This document shows, piece by piece, positions 24,149 to 34,600 of a stretch of 57,658 nucleotides of DNA. Numbering within the stretch: the first letter of the stretch is position 1; the number at the start of each line of letters is the position of its first letter. This stretch comes from Pseudozyma flocculosa PF-1 (lineage: Eukaryota > Basidiomycota > Ustilaginomycetes > Ustilaginales > Ustilaginaceae). The stretch lies in contig NW_006920887.1 of NCBI RefSeq assembly GCF_000417875.1, forward strand, positions 392,511 to 450,168. Direction: 5' to 3'. Under the pieces are notes generated by a model. That model was not told the DNA's origin. It did not search any database and was given only the letters and a program-made list of their open reading frames with translations. The translations under genes were made by a program, and so were the position numbers.

Positions 24149-25223
24149 CCTCGCCTGCTGGCTGCTGGGGCCTCGTTCCAAGCGAGCGGGGCGTGCCGCT
24201 CTCCACGCTGCGATCTCTGTCTGGGGCCTGCCACCGTACTCGGCTCCGAGGTCGGGAGACGGACCCTGGTACCACCACCACCACCGCCGCCGCCGCCGCC
24301 TCTTCCTCCGCCGCCAGCCGGAGGTACTTTGGACGCATCGAGGCTCCGCTGCCCTACGACGTCGCCCCACCTCGCTCCGTCCGACGACGGAGGTGGGGCC
24401 CGCCCACGCGCCCGGCTCCGGCTTGCGACGGTCTGAGTGGGACGGAAGGGGGTACAGCGCCCAGGCTGGCATCCACACGGCCTGGCATGTCGTCGACCGC
24501 CGCCGTCTGGGCAACAGGGGGCTCTTCTCTAGCCGTTCTCGACCACCATTCGCAGCAGCAGGGTAAGAAGTGGCGGCGGCGATGACAATATGGCCGTTCG
24601 CTCCCAGCTGGCAGGCACCCGGCTCGGCTCGCTGCTGAGCCAGGTCCACCGCCTGTGCGCCTGTGGCTTTGGCTCTCGACGCGGTGCCTAGTCTCGAAGC
24701 GCTGGCTGGATGTCGGTCGTCAAGAGGCAAGGGTGTCCGACGGCGGCCTGCAGCGAGCCGCCGCAAGGTGGCCGTGGGTGCCGTATTGGGCTGCGTGCGT
24801 GCTCGCCATCCGTCGTGATGGCCCGTCCGCGGGAAGATGGGGCTTGGCTCGAGGCTGATGCTGGAATTGAACGTGTGTGGACACCACCACCACCCTTTCC
24901 TGCTTGGCCAGGCCTAGCCTGGCCCTGCCCTGGCACGCGGGCGGCCGAGGCCGTTCCGGCGGCGAGCAGGGCGACGACGATGGAAGGCCCACAGGCTAGG
25001 GCGACAGAACAAGCAAGGGCCGGCCGACCGGGGCGAGGCGGGCGGGCGGGCAGGCAAGGCGGGGGCGCCAAACTAGATCCGCGGGACAAGTGTGCAGCAG
25101 CCTCCGAAGGGCCCGCGCCGGCCACCGGCAGCTGAGCAGGGAGGCCAGCAAGCAGGCAACGGCGTGCTAAGAAGGCGTTTGGTACCGTATGTTGTACAGA
25201 CGCAACCTAAGTCCAAGGGGATA

Positions 25224-25258
25224 GAGGCGAGGCGAGGCGAGGCGAGGCGAGGCGAGGC
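25224..25258. repeat. (GAGGC)7 pentanucleotide repeat
   Basis: Seven perfect tandem GAGGC units in non-coding DNA. Confidence 0.9.
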
Positions 25259-26595
25259 AAAAGCAAGCAGCACCGCAGGGAACAAGCTAAGAAAGGCAGG
25301 CAGGAAGGGTCGGAGCCAGGCCAGCAGGTAGGTAGGCCGGGGTTGCCGTTGGATGGGGGGGGGGCTTGCCAGGCCTGGCGGTGCGCGCGGTGGACGCACA
25401 GCCAGGCCCGATTGGCAGGGCGAGCAGGACAAGGCCAGGGGGCAGGCTGGGTGGCCGAGGCAGGGCGAGGTAGGCCGCCCGCTGAGGCGAGGGTGGGGTT
25501 TGCAGGCCAGGCCAGGCCAGGCCAGCCTCGCCGCCGCCGCCGCCGCCGGCACTAGAACCATGCCCGCAGCCAGGCAGCAGGTGAGAGGCAGCCAGAGAGC
25601 GAACCCAGTGTCGAGGCCTCGAACCCGCCCGGCCGCCCGCTCGCCCGCCCGGCCGCCCTCCCGCCGCAACCTCGGCCTGGCCTCGCCCTCCTGGCCTCAG
25701 ACAGGCAGGGCCGTATCACGCAACGCCGGCGTGGCACCCCCTCGGTCCGGCATCGCCTCCGACCGCCACCACCATCATCACCGGTCGCTCATCACCTATC
25801 GCCCGTGACAGTCACCATCATCGCCACCACCACCATCACCATCATCGCCGCCGCCGCCACCACCGTCGTCGTCATCATTTCCTCTTGTCTCGACCCTCGG
25901 CCTTTGACATTGGCGCTTCTCTCTCGTTGCTACTGCTCCACCTCGTCTCGTCGCACCACCCGCGTGCACCCACTCCATATCTGAGGCGTCCAACTGCCTC
26001 TCGACTCGTCTCTGCCGACCTCTGCTCTGCACCATATATCTCTTCCGTCTCTTCGCACGCCTGCCCCGCGCTCCTCTATCCGCCCCTGGGTCGCACCTCA
26101 TCGCACTGCACCCTGGCCGACCCGTTCCGACACGCCATTGACTCGCACATCGATTCCCCTCGCCACTTGCGGCAGCCTTGCCAGATCCGCATAGCCCGGA
26201 TCCCGCTGTCCTCTTGTCCCTCGATCGCTCGCACCTCTGCCGGCTCGATCTCAGCGTTCGAACACGCCGCTACTCTAGATCGACCTTTCAGCCGCCCACA
26301 GCACAGATCGGCCCGCCAGCGCGCGTCCATCCTGCCTGAGCGTCAGCAGAACGCTGCACCTTCAGCGCAGCCTTGTCGCGTTCCTTACCTCTCCGGCGAC
26401 ATCGCGACGACGTGCTTCACCTCTCCCCGCCGCCCTCACCTCTCCCGCCGCCCCTCAGCTACATGCCCGCCTGTCCATCGTCATCGGCCTCGCTCGCACC
26501 GCTCTGATCCACCTAACGCACGCAGCGCCGTCGCGGCAGACTCCGCCATCCCTGCCAAACCATCGACGGGCGACTTGACGGTCTCAGTGCTGCCG

Positions 26596-29500
26596 ATGGG
26601 CTCGCCAGGCCTTCCGGCACCTGCTGGCTCTGGCCGCTGGCCGAAACGGCGCCGCATCGACGAAGACACGACGGCCTCTCAGACGGCCGCATCATCTTCC
26701 CGTTCTCGCCAGGGAATTGCCCTGCCCGTCATCAGAACCACATGTCATCGTTGCCCCACATCCCCAGAGCTATCGATGGCGATCCAGCCACAACCATCCC
26801 GGCCAGCAAGTCCCGCTCTCGCAGCGCGATCACTCTCTGCCGGTGCGACACCGGCGGGACCGACGTCGACTCGCCGTTGCCGGCGACGGTCGAGGCGGGC
26901 CGCTGCACCCTCTCTCGCCTTTGGGGCCACCTCGATCCTCATCTCCTCGGTCCTGGTCACGTTCCCAGCCTTCATGTCCACCGCTTCGGCCGCCCCATCC
27001 AAGCCAGTCGTCCTCAACAACCGGGGCGCCGCCGCCTCTGTCGGTGGCAAGGGGAAACAGCGGGCGACAGACGACGCCGAGAGCAGCGCAACGTCCCTCT
27101 ATGGCGTCCAACTTCGTCCATGCGCTTTCGAGGACGACGACGTCGCCTCCGCTACGGACACCATACCCTCGCCAGACCGTGCTTGCCAGGCAGCCTTGCG
27201 GCCCGAAACGCTCCAGCAACAGTCTTCTGCGCAAGGTCCTATAGCAGGCCCGTCCTTGATCGCCCGCACGCTGGGGCAATCTGGCCAAGACGACGGCAGA
27301 CACAGGGTCGAAAGGTCGCCGGACGACATCGACGAAGATTTGCCTCAAGGTCTTTCAGCGTTCGACGACGCCCTGCCGATACATCCGGGCCAACCGATTG
27401 ACGCAGCGACGCTACGGCCGCGCGCATCTTCTGGCGGCGCGCCACCGCACCCGATGCTTGTCGAGCGTGCCACCGTCAGCCAAGGCTACCAGCTGCCTTC
27501 GTCGTACCCGTCGTCGATTGCCTCGTCCTGGTCGCGGCCCGAGCGCAGCGTCTGGTTCCAGTCCAAGGCCATCATCATCACGTCGATCTTCCTCGCCATC
27601 TTCATTGTCCTCTTTATCGGCGCCGCCGTCTTCCTGCGCGACCGCAAGGACGACGAGTTCCTCGAAGAGTCGGACGAGGCGCAGTTCGAGTGGATGAAGA
27701 GCGAGCGGGTGCAGGCGGGCCTCGCCGTCGACGGCTCCAGCGGCGATCAGGAAAACGAAGGTGGACGAGCAGGTGGGCAAGGCAGAGGAGGCGAGCGTGA
27801 AAGCAAGACCAAGCGGCGGAAGGACAAGGTCAAGAAGGCCTTTGGGCTCGGCAGGTCGAAGGAAAAGGACGGCGCAGCGGAGGGCGGCGATCCTGCGTCC
27901 ACCGTGGACCGCGAGCCGTCGAGCGGGTCGTCGACCGCTGTCCGTCGGGGCCGCTACCTCGCCGCACGCTGGGCTCGCGTCCCCACAAGGAAAAAGGCCG
28001 GCGACAGCAGGGAAACCTTTGTCGGCAGCAGCGACACGGCATCGATCCGTTCGAGTCGCAGCAATCGCAGGCCTGCGCTGGGCCCGCCTGCAACCTCGGA
28101 CCGGGTCGAGATCACCTACGACGACCGCCACAGCGACGACCGCTCCGCCGGGACGCTGGCCGGGACGACCCAGTCCGATGTGCGAAGCCGCGCTGGCCGT
28201 TCGGCCTCGTCGGCCTCGTCTGCGGAACGGCGAGCCGACCCGGACGCGCACTCGTTGCGTCCGCCTCCGACGCCTCCGCCCCACAGCGACGCAGCGTTGG
28301 TGCAGCAGCCCGCCGGACCACGCCAGAGCCGAGACTCTGCCAGTGGCGTGGCACCGTCGCCCGGGCCAGCCAACCGGGTTCTGGACCAGGACGACTTTGC
28401 GGCCGTCGACGAGGCGGAGGCCGTCGCCGATGACGATCGTCGCGCGCAGCAGCTCCCACCGGCCTACATCTCCTCTGGGCCAGCCGCGAGCAGTCAGCCG
28501 CCGACGAGCGGTGCCATGGGCGTATCGCGGGCCAGTGGTGCCGAGGCCATGGAGGCGGCGCTCTCCCGCGGCGACCTCAAGCGCGGGCTGCCCCCTCCCG
28601 AGCACCGCGATCCGAACCTCCCTGCCGAGGTCCTCGGTATGGTCCTGCGAGACCTTGAAGAGGAACAGGCCGCGCTCGATCGATTGGCAGAGGCGCAAGG
28701 CCTGCCCGCCAGCGCCAACACGGCGCACATTGCCGTCGACGACAAGGAGACGCTAAGCGCGCTGTATGCCGCCGCCAGCCGGCCAGCAGCCATGCCCGGG
28801 CACACCTACAGCAGCGGTCTGGGGCAGGCACCGGCCGAAGAAGAGGGCGGCTCGGCACCTGCCTACGCATCCGGCGCCGTTGTGACGGCGGAGGCGGGAT
28901 CGTCGGCGCCCCCAGCACTGGCGCCTTCAGCCCCGCAGGTTGACGTCGATCACGATGGTTTCGAGGTCGTTGATGAGGACGGAGCTGGGCAGATCCGTGA
29001 GCCGCTGGCGCCGCCGCCGCCGCTGCCGATGCCCTCTACGCCGATGGGCAAGGGCAAGGGCAAGCTCGACACCGGACTCGGCAGCGGCGCCACCGAGGCC
29101 GGGCTCGGACTGCTGCCGGCACCTCCGAAGCCGGTCGACACCGCCTTTTCGCCGTTCGACCAGCCGTACCGACCCTTGGGGCCTCCGAACCCGTCGGCGC
29201 CGCCTTCGCCGCTGCCCGGTACGCCCAGGACGTCGCAGTCGCGATCGCGCTCCCAGACGTCGCTCCCGATGTCATCGCCATCCTCACGGCCGCGCTCCTC
29301 GTCGGGACAGGAACCAAGCGGCGCGACGGCCGAGCTCGGTCCTCCAGGACCCGATGCCAAGGGCAAGCAGCCGGTGGAGGGTGCATCGTCGGCAGCAGCC
29401 CAGTCTGCCAAGCAGCAAGAGGCCGAGGCTGAGCTGGCGCAGTACATCGCATCGGCGCCCGCCGACTTGGTCGGACGCACGGCGCACGGCGAGGATCTCC

Positions 29501-29778
29501 CGGGCTCGGCATCGGCGCCCATGTTTGAGAGCCTGCCCGTCTACAACCGCACCGACTCGTCGCAGCCTTTGCTGATGCCGACGGCCCCTGCCATCTCGGA
29601 TGACGACGACCAGGTCGCCAGCAGGCCGTCCCGGGACGCTGGTCGTGATCGCTTTCCGATGACGTCAAGCCCTCCAGCGACGTCGGCTCCGTCGGCTCCC
29701 TCTGCGCCCCCGCCAGGCATGGCTTCGACCCAGCCTTCGGCGTCGGCGCCACCGCCATCCGCGCCCGACCTGGACTGA
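26596..29778 (+). CDS. Large single-pass membrane protein of unknown function
   Basis: From the first in-frame ATG the product is 1060 aa; the second ATG is at 26776. The frame is open for 237 more codons upstream but lacks an ATG. A hydrophobic stretch (about residues 104-126, ending FPAFMSTASA then APSKP) after an Arg-rich patch resembles a late signal peptide or signal anchor. A clear transmembrane helix lies at about 325-347 (AIIITSIFLAIFIVLFIGAA), followed by RDRK and an acidic segment. The long C-terminal part is Pro/Ser/Ala/Gly-rich and probably disordered, with basic Lys-rich patches just after the helix and a PPAY motif near residue 620 of the kind bound by WW-domain ubiquitin ligases. 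I recognise no family. A type I topology with a cytoplasmic scaffold or adaptor-like tail is inference. Confidence 0.75.
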   Translation: MGSPGLPAPAGSGRWPKRRRIDEDTTASQTAASSSRSRQGIALPVIRTTCHRCPTSPELSMAIQPQPSRPASPALAARSLSAGATPAGPTSTRRCRRRSRRAAAPSLAFGATSILISSVLVTFPAFMSTASAAPSKPVVLNNRGAAASVGGKGKQRATDDAESSATSLYGVQLRPCAFEDDDVASATDTIPSPDRACQAALRPETLQQQSSAQGPIAGPSLIARTLGQSGQDDGRHRVERSPDDIDEDLPQGLSAFDDALPIHPGQPIDAATLRPRASSGGAPPHPMLVERATVSQGYQLPSSYPSSIASSWSRPERSVWFQSKAIIITSIFLAIFIVLFIGAAVFLRDRKDDEFLEESDEAQFEWMKSERVQAGLAVDGSSGDQENEGGRAGGQGRGGERESKTKRRKDKVKKAFGLGRSKEKDGAAEGGDPASTVDREPSSGSSTAVRRGRYLAARWARVPTRKKAGDSRETFVGSSDTASIRSSRSNRRPALGPPATSDRVEITYDDRHSDDRSAGTLAGTTQSDVRSRAGRSASSASSAERRADPDAHSLRPPPTPPPHSDAALVQQPAGPRQSRDSASGVAPSPGPANRVLDQDDFAAVDEAEAVADDDRRAQQLPPAYISSGPAASSQPPTSGAMGVSRASGAEAMEAALSRGDLKRGLPPPEHRDPNLPAEVLGMVLRDLEEEQAALDRLAEAQGLPASANTAHIAVDDKETLSALYAAASRPAAMPGHTYSSGLGQAPAEEEGGSAPAYASGAVVTAEAGSSAPPALAPSAPQVDVDHDGFEVVDEDGAGQIREPLAPPPPLPMPSTPMGKGKGKLDTGLGSGATEAGLGLLPAPPKPVDTAFSPFDQPYRPLGPPNPSAPPSPLPGTPRTSQSRSRSQTSLPMSSPSSRPRSSSGQEPSGATAELGPPGPDAKGKQPVEGASSAAAQSAKQQEAEAELAQYIASAPADLVGRTAHGEDLPGSASAPMFESLPVYNRTDSSQPLLMPTAPAISDDDDQVASRPSRDAGRDRFPMTSSPPATSAPSAPSAPPPGMASTQPSASAPPPSAPDLD

Positions 29779-30062
29779 GGCTTGCCGGGTCGCCTTGCTC
29801 GCCGTCTCTTGGCTTGGTCGTCTACCGTCACGCCACCTGTCCCTTGTAGCCCAGCCAAGCCTGGCCGAGATCAGGCCAAATCTATCGATTGTGCTCCACT
29901 GTCTGCCCACCCACGCATGCAGGTCTCTGCGGCGGTCCATCACAGATCCGCCTTGTCGCGTGCATGTCTCGAGCGTGCTCCTGTCTGTCACGGCGGTAGA
30001 ACGTCGCAGTCGGCACACGGGGACAAGGTCTAGCATTGCCTTGAGCCGCCGGGAAGGGGAGG
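29779..30062. other. Short convergent 3' region
   Basis: 284 bp between the stop codons of the single-pass membrane protein and SYS1. Nothing recognisable is present. Confidence 0.6.
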
Positions 30063-31239
30063 CTAGCTGAATCGTTTCAGCTCGTGTTGTTCGACGTCTG
30101 CGGCGGCCTCGTGGTCGTCGAGGTCTGGGTCAGACGGGTCAAAGAGGACCTGCCTCTCGTGGTCATCGACGAGGTTCGACCCGCGTCGTCGGTGGTGGTG
30201 GTGTTTTGAGTTGCTGGCGGATGCGGAACCGGTTCCGACGAGGGAGGAGCCGATGGAACGGTTCATTTCGCGGTTGATGGCGAGCTGTTCTGCCCATACG
30301 ATGGTGATGCCGGCGTGGAGGGCCATCAAGGTCCACCAGAAGAGGGACGTGGGGAGCGACGACGAGTAGTAGGACGTGATGACGACGTGGAGCAGGTGCA
30401 GCGTCAGGGCGTGGTCGAGGATGTGCGTCGGTCGCCGTACCAGAAAGACGAGCGTGATCATACTGCGTTGCGACGGTGGTTCCCGGGGAGGAGAGGGAAG
30501 AGATTGGCGCAGTGTTAGCAGCCAGGCGAGGAGAAGAGAGAGGAGAGGAGAGGAGAGGAGGGGAGGGAGGAGTGCTCACTCGAAAAAGGCCGAGACGATC
30601 CAGGCGGCGACGATGCACCAGCTCCTGGCTGGATCGCGGGTATGCGTCCACTCCCACTTCCTGAGGCCCTCTCCGCCCTTTTCGACTTTGATCTCGTTGT
30701 CGCCGCCGCCGTCGCCGCCGCCGCCACCTGCCCCGACCTGTGTGTCGCTGGGAGAACCGGCGATGCTGAGTCTCTGCCCCGACTCTGTGAAGATGCCGCT
30801 CTTCCATTCGAGGTCGTCCGAGGCCGCCGATGCAGCAGGTGGGACACCGCCGATGCCGCCGCTGGTGCTGCCCCAGGAGGCGATCGAGTCTTGCCAGTCC
30901 CAGGTTGGTCTTGCAGCGAGTTCCCTCCAGTCGAGGACCATGCCCACCTGTGTTGGCCCTCCTTCGAATGTGAGTTGGGTTTGGGACGAGAAGAGGGCGA
31001 GCAGTGGCGGGATGAGCACCGAGAGGACGAGGTAGTGCAGCGCCTGTAGCGATATGATCTGTGTGCGGGGTGGGCAAGGCAGGTGGGGGCGAGGACGAAG
31101 AGCAAGGAGAGGGCGAGTGAGCGTGCGTGCGGGCCGGGACACGAGGGTAAGGAGCGGTTCGGGCCAAGGGCTCTCTCACCTGTGAGAGGATGCGTATGGC
31201 GTCGAAGCCCTGCAGCGGCATGGAGAATGCCTCCTTCAT
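30063..31239 (-). CDS. SYS1: Sys1-family Golgi membrane protein
   Basis: Exons: 31239-31180, 31058-30580, 30462-30063; 312 aa; phases join cleanly. Sys1 is a four-helix Golgi protein that recruits the Arl3/ARFRP1-type GTPase to the trans-Golgi. The N-terminus matches the family pattern (DAIRILSQ followed by IISLQALHYLVLS), as does the distal region (RSWCIVAAWIVSAFF, DMITLVFLVRRPTHILDHALTLHLLH, SLFWWTLMALHAG). Family members are usually about 150-200 aa; this one has an extra loop of about 100 residues (about 60-150, Gly/Ser/Ala-rich) between helices 1 and 2 and a His-rich acidic C-terminal tail. It diverges from the P5B ATPase gene across 454 bp. Confidence 0.85.
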
Positions 31240-31693
31240 CTTGAGCGCGAGTCTGCAGAGGGTCGACGGGGAGGGGGTTGATGAGTGGTGGTCGTCGATG
31301 ACGAGGGGAATGGCGAGGAGCGTCGAGGGGCAACAAAGGGTGTGCCGACTGCTCCACATGAAGCCTGTCGTCGGATCCGACGAACGAGGCCGAGCGGAGC
31401 CCCTCTGTGTGGGTCGCCCCCCCTTTGACGGCGACGGGCGCCACGCTTCGTCACTCTGCACCGCCGGTCATTGAGAAGGCCATTCCTCGTCCTCGACATC
31501 GACCTCGACCTCGTCCTCGACCTCGACCTCGACCTCGTCCTCGACCTCGACCTCGACCGCCACCACCTTCACTGCGTTCCATCGCGTCGACTGCATCGAC
31601 CCTTCGCCCACAGGCCACCGCACGCCCATCGCACGGCCAACAACGGCGACCGCTGCCGTCGGCCACGCGAGCCTCGTCGACCCTCCTCGCGCC
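31240..31693. promoter_or_regulatory. Shared divergent promoter region (SYS1 / P5B ATPase)
   Basis: 454 bp between divergent start codons. It contains a CTCGAC hexamer array at 31488-31558 on the ATPase side and a C-rich leader up to CGCGCCATGG. No TATA box is evident. Confidence 0.5.
31488..31558 (+). repeat. (CTCGAC)n hexanucleotide array
   Basis: About eleven CTCGAC/CTCGTC units in the probable 5' leader of the P5B ATPase gene. It ends about 135 bp before the ATG. Confidence 0.85.
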
Positions 31694-34600
31694 ATGGCTT
31701 CTTCCCCGCCCGGCCAGGGCGCACACCCACCGCCATCCGATGACGCCACGGACACCATCCACTCTGGCGCTGCTGCCAAGCCTATTCAGACCTCCACCCC
31801 CAGCGCACGTGGCTCATCGCAGCGCCCCTCGGCCAAGCAAAAGAGGAGCAAGCAGCCCTTTGAGGTCGCAGAGGACCAGTACCAGGCTCCCTTCCAGCTG
31901 CCTTCCAGGGCCGCCCTGGACGATGATGGCGGCGAAGACGACGACGACGATGCCGAGCGCCAGCACGATCCACCCGTCGCCTCGTCGCCCTATTTCGACG
32001 AGCAGGAATCCAGGGAGGCCTTGGAGTGGGCCCGATCCCAGCAAGCCGCCGACATCGACGCCGACCACGATAACGGCGCCGGCCCCTCTGCCGACGGCGG
32101 CGTAGCCATCGGAAACCACTACAGCAGGCGCAGCAGGAGGGACAGCCAGGTGGGCAGCTACGACGACCTCGGCAGCATCTTTGATGGCCCCACGGCCGGC
32201 GCGGTGCCCAGCTCCATCAGCAGCATGCGCCACGAAATGGCCCGCCCCGAGCTCGGACGCCGCTCCTCTGGGCGGTCTCGCAGGCGCATCTCGATGGAGA
32301 GCCGATCGCCCCGCAGGACCAGGAAGCTCTCTTCCGCCTCGATCCAGAGCGCCGCCGTCACCGCCGCCAGCGAGCGCAGCGCCTCGCCCGAGTCGACCAT
32401 CAGCCGCACTCGCCCAGAGAGCGTAAGGAGCAGCAGCGTTTTCCGTTTCGGACGCAGGAGAAGGGTCGGCGAGGATCACGACGCGGACGGTATCGCCGCC
32501 AGCCAGCCAAAGGGCATGCTCGGATCCATCCTGGCCTCGTTCCGCGGCGACCGGGACCAGGACGAGGATGCCCGCAGCCGCCGATCCGTCTCACGCCCGC
32601 TCCTCGGCGGACGTCGACGCTCGTCGAGCTCGGCCGTGTCTCGCGGCTCGTCTCGAGGACGGCGGCGGTCCGATGTCGGCACGGACGACGACGACGACGA
32701 AGACGACCGTCGGAGCGCCGGCGGCTGGAGCGACGAGGACTATGGCCTGGACGACTCGGACCTCGACGACTCGCCCTCGAGCCTCGCCAGCAACACCTCC
32801 GACGAGGACGGCGGCAGCAACCGACCCGGCCTCCTGCCCTCGGCGTTCGGCACCCTCAGCGGCGCCGTCGACCCCGTCTTTGGCGACACGCGCGTCACGA
32901 CCGAGCACGAGCCCGAGGACGAGCTCGACGCCGAGCTGGGTGGCCGCGACCTCGACGAGGCTGGCGCTGCCTCTGGCTTCGGCCGCGGCCGGTCCGAGGC
33001 CAGCCGGTCCGGCATCGATCTCGAGGCCGGCCGTACCGACACCGGCCTCACAAAGAAGCAGAGCGAGGAGCTGAGCTACCTCGACAAGAGCTCAAAGAGC
33101 CGCCAGCAGGTCTACCTGCCCGAAGAGGACACGCTGATCCGCTTCACGGGCTACCGCACCATCTTTGTGCGGCGCGTCGTGTTCGCCATCGTCAGCTGCC
33201 TCACGCTGGGCATCGTCTACCTGGTCGGGCGCTGGCTGCCGCGCTGGAGGCTGCGGTGGGTGTGTCGCGAGGCCGCCTTCGAGGAGGCCGACTTTGTCAT
33301 GGTCGAGAACCAGTGGGGCGACCTCAACCAGCAGCGCTTCACCTCGGTCCCCTTTGCCCGGCCGCTCGCCACCGTCTTCCCGCCGTCGTCGCGCGAGCCT
33401 GCGTCGACCCAGGCCGAGCACCAGGCGGCGCCCTCGGTCATCCTGCCGCCCGGCCTCTCGGCGACCGGCAGCAAGAGCAACGCGGCCTCGAAGAACGCTT
33501 CGGCCAGGAGCAGCATTGTCAACGGCCAGCCTGCCGCCGGCAACCGAAACTCGACGGCGACGACGGCCACTGCGACAACGACGACCAGCACCTCGACCAC
33601 GGCCGTCGATGGCGGCGAGGGCGACAACGGCGGCGGCGAGGTGCCGCTGCTCTCGGGCGTCCAGACCGAGCAGCTCATGGACCTGTCCTACTTTGACTAC
33701 CGCTACACCCGCTTCGCCCTCTATCCGCCCACGGGCCGGCTGCGCATGCTCAAGGACTGGCGCGACCCCTTTTGGACGTCGGCCGAGGCCATCGCGCAGG
33801 GCGTATCGTGGGACGCCGAAAAGGACCGCTCCACCATCTTCGGGCGCAACATGATCGACATCGAGGCGCGCTCGACGTGGACGCTGCTGATCGACGAGGT
33901 GCTTCACCCGTTCTACATGTTCCAGATTGTCTCGATCATCCTGTGGTCGTTTGACAACTACTACTACTACGCCTTCTGCATCGCCGTCATCTCGCTCGCC
34001 TCGATCGTCACGACGCTCGTCGAGACGCGCCAGACGGTCAACCGGATGCGCGAGATGAGCCGGTTCACGTGCGAGGTACGCGTGCTGCGCGAGGGCGCGT
34101 GGCGCACCATGGACTCGAGCGCGCTCGTGCCCGGCGACGTCTACGACGTGGCCGAGCCCGGGCTGCTCCTCTTCCCCGCCGACAGCGTGCTGCTGAGCGG
34201 CGACGCCATCGTCAACGAGAGCATGCTCACCGGAGAGAGCGTGCCCGTCAGCAAGGTGCCCATCGTCAATGCGAGCATCGCCGGCCTGCACGCGACGGGC
34301 TCCGACGTCAGCGCTGATCTGGCCAAGCACTTCCTCTTTGCCGGCACCCGCATCATCCGGATCCGGGGCACCGTCGGGCCGTTCAGCCACGGCCACCACG
34401 GCGGCAACGACGGTGGTCCGATGGAGGCCACGGCGCGCGCCATGGTGGTGCGCACGGGCTTCAACACGACCAAGGGCGCGCTGGTGCGCAGCATGCTCTT
34501 CCCCAAGCCGATGGGCTTCAAGTTCTACCGCGACTCGTTCCGCTTCATTGGCTTCCTTGCGGGCATCGCCGGCATCGGCTTCCTCGGCAGCGCCGTCAAC

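Larger units (their letters stand above)
23440..26595. other. Repeat-rich intergenic region with assembly gap
   Basis: About 3.2 kb between the beta-tubulin start and the next ATG. It contains (GGCCT)n runs, a 79-bp repeat on each side of an N gap, seven GAGGC units, and CACCATC/ATC/CGC triplet-like repeats around 25765-25875. From about 25885 the frame of the downstream gene is already open but has no ATG until 26596, so the last 700 bp look like a C/T-rich leader and promoter. Other open frames here have no recognisable content. Confidence 0.6.

Noticed and set aside
23204..24766. 520-codon minus-strand frame across the assembly gap
   Set aside because: It is interrupted by N, overlaps the first two beta-tubulin exons in another frame and encodes repeat-derived sequence.
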